Origin: Bacteroidota bacterium
GTDB taxonomy: Bacteria > Bacteroidota > Bacteroidia > NS11-12g > UBA955
Direction of reading: 5' to 3'
DNA length: 25,943 nt
Assembly (NCBI GenBank): GCA_947450015.1
Contig: CANFUB010000006.1
Location: 1 to 25,943, forward strand
Under the pieces are notes generated by a model. It was not told the origin of the DNA. It saw only the letters and a list, made by a program, of their open reading frames with translations, and made no database searches. The translations under genes were made by a program, and so were the position numbers. Within the stretch, counting starts at the first letter, position 1; each line of letters starts with the position of its first letter. Of this stretch, positions 17,052-23,371 are shown in pieces.

Positions 17052-17494
17052 TATTTGAGGTTAATTAGAGAATCATCAACTGGTTTGAATCTGACCTTAT
17101 CACGCTCTCCGCAATATGGCCCCTGTTTAACTTCAATAATTTCACAAGGTTCTAACATCTTGAAACCATGCCCGCCATCAGATAAAAGAATTACATCACC
17201 TTTGTATAAAATGCGACTTTCCAAGTATTCTTGTTCATTCGAATAAAAATCAACACGAACTTTTCCGGATTTAATAAAGAGAACCTCCTGAGTTAGATGA
17301 ACCTCTCTCTGAACTAAATTATGACGATGAGGTTTTATTTCATATCCTTCAGGACGATTCATATAACCTAGTTGTTGTGAATCAATGTCATTGGTGAAGA
17401 ATTGGATGCCTTCTTGAGAAAAATTTCGATTAATTATTATTCCAAGAGTAATTCCTTTAAATTCAATTTTTTCTATCACTTTATAATATTTCAC
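17051..17494 (-). CDS. Small cupin-fold protein of unknown function (GTG start)
   Basis: A 147-residue single-domain cupin. The metal site is visible: PHRHN gives His56 and His58, LTQE gives Glu70, and DGGHGF gives His109, which is the normal two-His, Glu, His set. It does not carry the usual motifs of RmlC epimerases or FdtA-type ketoisomerases, so I assign no reaction. Position between Wzt and the methyltransferase/aminotransferase pair suggests a step in making or tailoring the same amino sugar. The start is GTG at 17492-17494, forced by an in-frame TAA at 17510-17512 with no other start between. It overlaps the Wzt gene by 14 bases and its stop overlaps the next ATG (TAATG). Confidence 0.85.
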   Translation of the reverse strand: MKYYKVIEKIEFKGITLGIIINRNFSQEGIQFFTNDIDSQQLGYMNRPEGYEIKPHRHNLVQREVHLTQEVLFIKSGKVRVDFYSNEQEYLESRILYKGDVILLSDGGHGFKMLEPCEIIEVKQGPYCGERDKVRFKPVDDSLINLK

Positions 17495-18722
17495 ATGAAA
17501 TCTTAGGCCTTACAACTCCAGGGAAATCTCCCATCCATCCTAATTCTTCATTTACACAAGCAATTTCAAATTTCGCCGCCGATTCCTTTTTAATTATAAA
17601 ACGACTATAACTTTCAGATATACCTAAAGTGATACTGTATAGCATGTCATTAAATATATATGCTGGAACACATATTTTGATCTTTTTTATAGTATTCTCT
17701 TCCATGCTGAATTGAGGTGTAAAATATGAGAAGACAATAGTTCCATTCGACGTTTCAAAGAAAAATTCTCCAGATATGGCTGTTAATTTTGTTTTCGAAT
17801 TAATTTGAAAAGAAAAATATATTTTATCCTTATTGTAAAATTGCAAATTACCATTCTGAAATATTTCTATTGGACTGATAATTAAGTCATTATTTTCAAA
17901 AACCCGACTAAGAGAATCATGCATCATAGAATTGTTTTTTACATAATAATCTATGATATCTCGTGTTATTCCAATACTTTTTAGTTGGCCATTGTTAAAC
18001 AATATACCTTTTTTGCAAAGCTGTTCAACCGCACCTAAATTATGACTCACAAACAACACCGTTCTACCCTCACCCTTACTCACCTCGCCCATTTTCCCCA
18101 AGCATTTTTTCTGAAACTCTGCATCACCAACTGCAAGTACTTCATCTACAATTAATATTTCACTTTCTAAATGGGCAGCAACTGCAAAAGCGAGCCTCAC
18201 ATACATACCACTACTATATCTTTTAACTGGCGTATCTATATACCTCTCAACTCCACTAAAATAAATTATTTCGTCAAGCTTCCGGTCAATTTCGCGTTTA
18301 CGCATCCCTAATATCGCACCATTGAGGTAGATGTTTTCCCGTCCTGTAAGCTCTGGATGAAACCCTGTTCCTACCTCTAATAAACTAGCTACCCTGCCTT
18401 TAATATTAACTTTACCAGTGGTGGGTGATGTTACACGTGATAATATTTTTAAGAGTGTGCTTTTGCCAGCACCATTTCGTCCTATAATACCTACCGCTTC
18501 ACCTTGTTCTATTTCAAAATTAATATCCTTTAAGCTATATACAATGTCACTTACTCCTTTTGTAGCTCTATCATTGCTTTCACCTATTTTTAAAAAAGGA
18601 TCTTCTTGTTTTAATATTTTAGTTTTTACAAAACGCTCTATATCCCTACTAATAGTACCTGTACCTATCTCTCCTAATCGGTATATTTTTGATAAATTTT
18701 CTACTTTAATTGCTGTTGCCAT
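17481..18722 (-). CDS. wzt: ABC transporter ATPase for polysaccharide export (Wzt)
   Basis: The ATPase subunit of a polysaccharide/O-antigen exporter that moves a lipid-linked glycan across the inner membrane with Wzm. The nucleotide-binding domain has Walker A GRNGAGKST (81-89), the LEVGTGFHPELTGREN loop (115-130) typical of Wzt/TagH/KpsT, the signature YSSGM (169-173), Walker B ILIVDE (189-194) and switch His227 in SHN. Residues from about 255 to 413 form an extra beta-rich domain like the Wzt C-terminal domain, which in E. coli O9a-type systems recognises a modified chain end. That would fit export of a methyl- or otherwise-capped glycan. It starts 3 bases after the Wzm stop and overlaps the cupin gene by 14 bases. 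Confidence 0.95.
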   Translation of the reverse strand: MATAIKVENLSKIYRLGEIGTGTISRDIERFVKTKILKQEDPFLKIGESNDRATKGVSDIVYSLKDINFEIEQGEAVGIIGRNGAGKSTLLKILSRVTSPTTGKVNIKGRVASLLEVGTGFHPELTGRENIYLNGAILGMRKREIDRKLDEIIYFSGVERYIDTPVKRYSSGMYVRLAFAVAAHLESEILIVDEVLAVGDAEFQKKCLGKMGEVSKGEGRTVLFVSHNLGAVEQLCKKGILFNNGQLKSIGITRDIIDYYVKNNSMMHDSLSRVFENNDLIISPIEIFQNGNLQFYNKDKIYFSFQINSKTKLTAISGEFFFETSNGTIVFSYFTPQFSMEENTIKKIKICVPAYIFNDMLYSITLGISESYSRFIIKKESAAKFEIACVNEELGWMGDFPGVVRPKISCEIL

Positions 18723-18725
18723 ATA

Positions 18726-19589
18726 CTAAACAGTATCTACAAAGGTTTTTTCGGTTTTATTAAATATAACCACACCTAATACCATAACTACTATTGTAAA
18801 TACGGCAGAGTACCCTAGCGTATTTACACTTATTTGCCCCTGCCCTAAAAAAGCATACCTAAAGGCTTCTATAATACCCGTCATGGGGTTTAAGCTAATC
18901 AGTGTTTTATATTTTTCTGGCGCACTACTTAAAGGATATATTACGGTGGTGGTATACATTAAAAGCTGTATCCCAAAAGTTACTAAAAAGGCCAAGTCTC
19001 TATATTTTGTAGTTAGTGCAGTAATAATTAATCCAAGACCTAACCCTAGTAAGGCCATTAATAGTACCAGCACTGGAAACAACAATATAGCCGGGGTAAT
19101 AGAAAAAGAAGCATTATGCAGGGCATAATAGCCCATCATCATAAACAGTAGAATCATTTGTACCCCAAACCGGACTAAATTACTAGCCACAATACTTAGT
19201 GGCATGATTAAGCGCGGGAAATATACCTTACCAAATATGTTGGCATTGTCCTTAAATACGGTACTCGTTTTTGTAATGCAATCTGCAAAGTAGTTCCAGG
19301 CGGTAATACCGGCCATATAAAAAAGCGGTTGCGGTAAACCATCAGTACTTAAATTAGCTAGACCGCCAAAAATAAAAGTATAAATTATAGTGGTAAACAG
19401 TGGCTGTATAAAAAACCAAAGAGGCCCAAGTATGGTTTGCTTATAAAAACTTACAAAATCTCGTTTAACAAACATCCAAAGCAAATCACGATATCTCCAA
19501 ACATCTTTTAAGTTAAGCTCAAATAAGGATGTTTGCGGCTCAATGGTTAAATCCCACTCTTCAATTATGTTATCCTTACTATTTTGCAT
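18726..19589 (-). CDS. wzm: ABC-2 type polysaccharide export permease (Wzm)
   Basis: The membrane subunit partner of Wzt: 287 residues with a cytoplasmic N-terminus of about 45 residues and roughly six hydrophobic helices. WMFVKRDFVSFYKQTILGPL (39-58) followed by WFFIQPLFTTIIYTFIFGG is the amphipathic interface helix and first membrane helix typical of Wzm, TagG and KpsM. LNPMTGIIEAFRYAFLGQG near 230-250 is the conserved late loop. It would form a dimer with two Wzt subunits. It overlaps the transglutaminase-like gene by 11 bases, stops with TAG at 18726-18728, and is followed 3 bases later by Wzt. Confidence 0.95.
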   Translation of the reverse strand: MQNSKDNIIEEWDLTIEPQTSLFELNLKDVWRYRDLLWMFVKRDFVSFYKQTILGPLWFFIQPLFTTIIYTFIFGGLANLSTDGLPQPLFYMAGITAWNYFADCITKTSTVFKDNANIFGKVYFPRLIMPLSIVASNLVRFGVQMILLFMMMGYYALHNASFSITPAILLFPVLVLLMALLGLGLGLIITALTTKYRDLAFLVTFGIQLLMYTTTVIYPLSSAPEKYKTLISLNPMTGIIEAFRYAFLGQGQISVNTLGYSAVFTIVVMVLGVVIFNKTEKTFVDTV

Positions 19590-20427
19590 TAAATTGTTTA
19601 ATATTTGGCTTATTTACAATAACCAAGCTTGTCAAAACATAAATTCCATAAAACATAATCAACACCCATTTCCAAAACCTGTAATGGTCTAGCAAATAAG
19701 GTCTTAAGCTAATAGTGTTGGCTGCTTCTTCTCCTTTTACTAAAACCAGTGCCTTATACATTAAATTACCAAGTACTGGTATCTTACTCCAATTCGTGTA
19801 TCTAATACCAGCATAGTTATAGTTATAGTTATAGTTATAGTTATAGTTATAGTTATAGTTATAATATATCTGTTTTTTATAATAATCCCAATTCTCATGA
19901 ACTTCATTAAAACTTGCCCACTCCCCTTTGGGATTTGTAAATACAAGTAAAAACAAAGGATCCATTACCACCCATTTTTGTAAACTGGGTATATAAGTTT
20001 CTAATAAAATATGCCCACCAAAAACTCCATTCACTTTCATTTGCCCTATGCGGGTATTGTATCCTGCTGCTTTTAAAGCCCTTGCAAATACTTTACTAAA
20101 ACCACCACAGGCGCCAGCACCATACATTAAATCAGCATCGACACTTTGCATAAATCTTGCTTTAAAAGACAACTGCTCGGTATTTTTAAATATATCATTT
20201 CTATCATGCATCATTTTATTAATGCTAACCATTAAATGCTTAATTAAAACAGTATCGTGTTTACCAGCTGTCTCGGCTCTTGAAACCCTGACAATATTTT
20301 GGAATAATGAAGACTCATGATTAGATTCTAATTGTAAATAACAAATAGAAATTACTAGTAGTGCATGTACTAATAATTGCCTTGGACTATGGTATACTTT
20401 TAAAAAATACTTTTTAATTAAATTCAT
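19579..20427 (-). CDS. Membrane-anchored transglutaminase-like protein with (Asn-Tyr)8 tract
   Basis: A 282-residue protein with a transglutaminase-like cysteine-peptidase-fold core: Cys107 in GAGACGGFSKVFARAL, His139 in GGHILLETY and Asp156 in WVVMDPLF make a complete Cys-His-Asp triad. A hydrophobic helix lies near each end (about 17-31 and 241-262). Lys-rich flanks outside both helices (KKYFLK and the C-terminal tail) suggest the middle, including the triad, faces the periplasm. Between core and second helix is a perfect (NY)8 stretch (190-205). The family includes amide hydrolases, crosslinking enzymes and inactive relatives, so the reaction is unknown. Its genes flank it tightly: one shared base with the AsnB-GT4 fusion and 11 shared bases with wzm. 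A role in processing or attaching the exported glycan is inference. Confidence 0.85.
   Translation of the reverse strand: MNLIKKYFLKVYHSPRQLLVHALLVISICYLQLESNHESSLFQNIVRVSRAETAGKHDTVLIKHLMVSINKMMHDRNDIFKNTEQLSFKARFMQSVDADLMYGAGACGGFSKVFARALKAAGYNTRIGQMKVNGVFGGHILLETYIPSLQKWVVMDPLFLLVFTNPKGEWASFNEVHENWDYYKKQIYYNYNYNYNYNYNYNYNYAGIRYTNWSKIPVLGNLMYKALVLVKGEEAANTISLRPYLLDHYRFWKWVLIMFYGIYVLTSLVIVNKPNIKQFNAK
19813..19860 (-). repeat. Perfect hexanucleotide microsatellite, 8 copies of AACTAT
   Basis: On the minus strand the unit AACTAT is repeated eight times without a mismatch, followed upstream by a degenerate copy (19861-19866). Each unit encodes Asn-Tyr within the transglutaminase-like protein. 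Because the unit is six bases, gain or loss of copies keeps the reading frame and changes only the tract length. The perfect match of all eight units, including third codon positions, indicates recent slippage expansion. Confidence 0.97.
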
Positions 20428-23357
20428 TACGCGAACGCTACTTGTTTAAACTTCATTTTATATAGCATAGGATCATAATAATCATATGCATCCTTGTATT
20501 TTGTAATATGCCCAGTAAGCTTATTGGCCTGAACCAACAAACTGCTTTCTATAGCGTATTGGATAGCTAAAGGATCGGTTGGGTTAATTAACATACCAAA
20601 TTTGCCTTGCTTAAGCGCTTCTTTACTACCATCACCATTGCCTGCAACTACATTGGTACCACTAGCAAAAGATTCAATTAACACAATACCAAAACCTTCC
20701 ATCGTGCTAGGCATTAAAAACAAATTTGCTAGCTGATAATGATCTTGCAGTTCATCGGCGGCAATAAAGCCAGGCATAAGTACATGGTCTTTTAATTTAT
20801 AATTCGCTATTAGCTGCTGGATTCTGTCAAGTTCTTTAGCATCAGACTTGCCTGCTAAAATGTATTTAACATGCTTTTTTTGACTGGCAGGTAAATTGGC
20901 AAGCGCATGTAAAACCATATCATAGCCTTTGTACTGCTCGGCACTACTCATGCGGGCAATGGTTAAAAGCACCATATCCTTTTCTTTTAAGCTGTACCTA
21001 CTTTTTAAATAACCTAGCTTGTTTTGTAAATCAGGCATTTTAAAATAGGTATCTAAGGCGTTAGGCAACACACTAATTTTATCCGCTTCTATACCCGAGT
21101 TTTGCACCAGCTGCTCTTTGGTATAATTACTAACACTAATAATTGTATCTGCTTTTTGTAAGAGCCATTTTTTAAACCCCTTTTGCTTATGCCACGCTTC
21201 TACTCCATGGGTCATTACGGTAATTTGTAGTGTAGGGTGCATAATTTTCATTAACCATACAGCTGGGGCTAAATTTAAATGCCCCACTATCACCTTATTA
21301 AACTGCTTGCGGTTAAAAAAAAGAGTCGTTAAAAAAGCGTTGGTTTTTCCGGAAAATCCTTTGGCAAAATAGGGCTTTGTGTACCTATCATCTATACTGC
21401 TATCATGTAGTCCATACCCTACTGCTGCACCTATATTTGTGGCGCCGCCCTCCTGTTCTGCTAAAGACTGCAATATTAAGCGGTTTACTTTTTCTATGCC
21501 CCCTGTTTGGCTAAAAGCAGACAGGTACATAAAAAGTGTGGTAGGCTTTTGTAGCCTATAGGCACTTCTAAAATTTTGTAAGCTACCATAGACATTGTTT
21601 AAATAAATACCCCATAACCTAGAATGAGATAAACGACCCTTTACAAAACTGCTGTAATATTTTTTAGGAACCAGCAGCTCGTTTTGCATAGCCGATAAAT
21701 TACCAAGCCACTTTTGTATCGGAAACACAAAGCCTTGCTTTTTTCTGTTAATTATATTTTCCGGTAAAATATCTTTAAACGCCTCCGTTAATAAATATTT
21801 ATGCCCACCACTTGGGTATTTAATTTGTTCAGGTAACTGATGTAAATAATTAACCAAATCAATATCTAAAAAAGGAACTCTTAATTCTACACTATGCCAC
21901 ATGCTTTGCATATCGGCGTCTTTTAAAAGCTGGTTCAGCATGTAAACGTCGCACTCAAAAGCACTTACTTTATTTTTTTGCCCTTTAATAAGGTTGTGCC
22001 CATAAGGCATTTGATAAGTACTAAGTATGCGCCAAACTTCTTTTTCCGTAATATGCAAGATTTTGGCAGTGTCGGCTGGTGTAAATAAACCCCTATAGGT
22101 TAAATACTCACTAGCCGCTATTTGCTTTTTAAAATAATCTATTTTTTTAGCGGGGTAATTAAGCGCCATGCCGGCAATACCCGTTTTTAAAATTTGCAGC
22201 CTACTTAGGTTTTTTAACCGCTGTATTTGACCAGTTCTATTAAAACTAGGATACCCACCAAAAAGCTCATCGGCCCCAAGTCCACTCAGTACTACTTTGC
22301 AGCCTTTTTGTTTGGCAAACTGGCATATAAAGTAATTATTAATTGCATCGGTGGTGGGCTGGTCTAATGAGGCGTGAATGTCTTCCCAAGCCTTGGCAAA
22401 ATCATGCTGTGTTACCAGTAAACTTGAGTGATTGGTGTTTGCCAAACTTACAATTTGGTCTTGGTATTTTTTTTCAGAATATTCGGCGTCTTCAAATTCG
22501 ATAGAAAGCGTTTTAACCTGCCTACCAGCTAAAAGTGTAATAATACTTGAATCTATTCCTCCACTTAAAAAAACGCCCACTTCTACATCTGATACTAAAT
22601 GTCTTTCGACGGCTTTTTCCACAAGTTGTTTGGTGGTTTGAACCGCTTCTGCCACACCAACTCTTTTATTTGTTTGCTGCGGTCTAAAATACCACTGCTT
22701 TTCTTCGTAGGTTTTATGTTTTAAATCATACAAAATGTAATGTCCCTTTTTAACAGGTCGTACATTGTTTAAAGTGGTAATGGGTTCTGGTAAAAATCCA
22801 AAAGTTAAAAACCAAACCCGCCAATCCATATTTGGCTCCCATCCTTCATATACGGCGTTAAGCGCCTTTACTTCAGAAGTAAAATATGTGTCCCCTGCTC
22901 GCTTTGCAATGTATAGGGGCTTAATACCCATATGGTCTCTAACGGCAAAAAGTTTTTTAGATATATTATCTACTAGCACAAAAGCAAACATGCCTTTGAG
23001 TTTTGTAAAAAGTAGTGTCCCCCAGGCGTCGTATCCGTTTAGTAACACTTCGGTATCTGTTGCTGTATTAAATACATAGCCTTTTAACACCAGTTCATTT
23101 TTTAAGGCTAGGTAATTATATATTTCTCCATTAAAACTTATCCAGTAGCGCTTATCGGTACTAACCATGGGCTGATGCCCAGCACTAGAAGTATCAATAA
23201 TAGAAAGCCTTCTATGGCCAAGTGCATAACCAAGTGTTTCATTTACATAATGACCCTTGTCATCAGGCCCACCATGCGCCATAGATTTTGTCATCACTTC
23301 TAGGCGGTCTAAAAGTGTGTGGGTGTTTTCAGAAACAATGGCTGCTATTCTACACAT
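20427..23357 (-). CDS. Fusion of glutamine-hydrolysing asparagine synthase (AsnB) and GT4 glycosyltransferase
   Basis: A 976-residue two-enzyme protein. Residues 1 to about 600 are a full AsnB-like protein: Cys2 in MCRIAAIV is the glutaminase nucleophile, with HRRLSIID (48-55), FNGEIYNY (75-82), and the synthetase ATP-binding loop SGGIDSS (265-271) plus LSGLGADELFGGY (357-369). Residues about 604-976 are a complete GT4 transferase, from FMYLSAFSQTGGIEKVNR through TIARMSSAEQYKGYD to MEGFGIVLIESFASG with its EX7E. Each half has normal family length and the frame is open throughout. AsnB-like proteins in glycan loci are thought to amidate carboxylated sugars or related substrates; here the product could pass to the fused transferase, but this is inference. 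It starts 14 bases after the wzc stop and shares one base with the next gene. An internal ATG at 21530 could start the GT4 half alone. Confidence 0.93.
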   Translation of the reverse strand: MCRIAAIVSENTHTLLDRLEVMTKSMAHGGPDDKGHYVNETLGYALGHRRLSIIDTSSAGHQPMVSTDKRYWISFNGEIYNYLALKNELVLKGYVFNTATDTEVLLNGYDAWGTLLFTKLKGMFAFVLVDNISKKLFAVRDHMGIKPLYIAKRAGDTYFTSEVKALNAVYEGWEPNMDWRVWFLTFGFLPEPITTLNNVRPVKKGHYILYDLKHKTYEEKQWYFRPQQTNKRVGVAEAVQTTKQLVEKAVERHLVSDVEVGVFLSGGIDSSIITLLAGRQVKTLSIEFEDAEYSEKKYQDQIVSLANTNHSSLLVTQHDFAKAWEDIHASLDQPTTDAINNYFICQFAKQKGCKVVLSGLGADELFGGYPSFNRTGQIQRLKNLSRLQILKTGIAGMALNYPAKKIDYFKKQIAASEYLTYRGLFTPADTAKILHITEKEVWRILSTYQMPYGHNLIKGQKNKVSAFECDVYMLNQLLKDADMQSMWHSVELRVPFLDIDLVNYLHQLPEQIKYPSGGHKYLLTEAFKDILPENIINRKKQGFVFPIQKWLGNLSAMQNELLVPKKYYSSFVKGRLSHSRLWGIYLNNVYGSLQNFRSAYRLQKPTTLFMYLSAFSQTGGIEKVNRLILQSLAEQEGGATNIGAAVGYGLHDSSIDDRYTKPYFAKGFSGKTNAFLTTLFFNRKQFNKVIVGHLNLAPAVWLMKIMHPTLQITVMTHGVEAWHKQKGFKKWLLQKADTIISVSNYTKEQLVQNSGIEADKISVLPNALDTYFKMPDLQNKLGYLKSRYSLKEKDMVLLTIARMSSAEQYKGYDMVLHALANLPASQKKHVKYILAGKSDAKELDRIQQLIANYKLKDHVLMPGFIAADELQDHYQLANLFLMPSTMEGFGIVLIESFASGTNVVAGNGDGSKEALKQGKFGMLINPTDPLAIQYAIESSLLVQANKLTGHITKYKDAYDYYDPMLYKMKFKQVAFA
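21542..21558 (-). repeat. Short inverted repeat at the AsnB-GT4 fusion joint
   Basis: Arms TAGGCT (21542-21547) and AGCCTA (21553-21558) enclose a 5-base loop and encode the residues just before the GT4 half. Downstream on the coding strand comes CTTTTT and then the internal ATG at 21530. This could be a remnant of an intergenic hairpin between two once-separate genes, or chance; six base pairs are few. Confidence 0.5.
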
Positions 23358-23371
23358 AATTACTCGGCCTA

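Noticed and set aside
19761..19946. Minus-strand frame with an Ile-Thr repeat
   Set aside because: It is the microsatellite read in another frame inside the transglutaminase-like gene; no independent gene signals.
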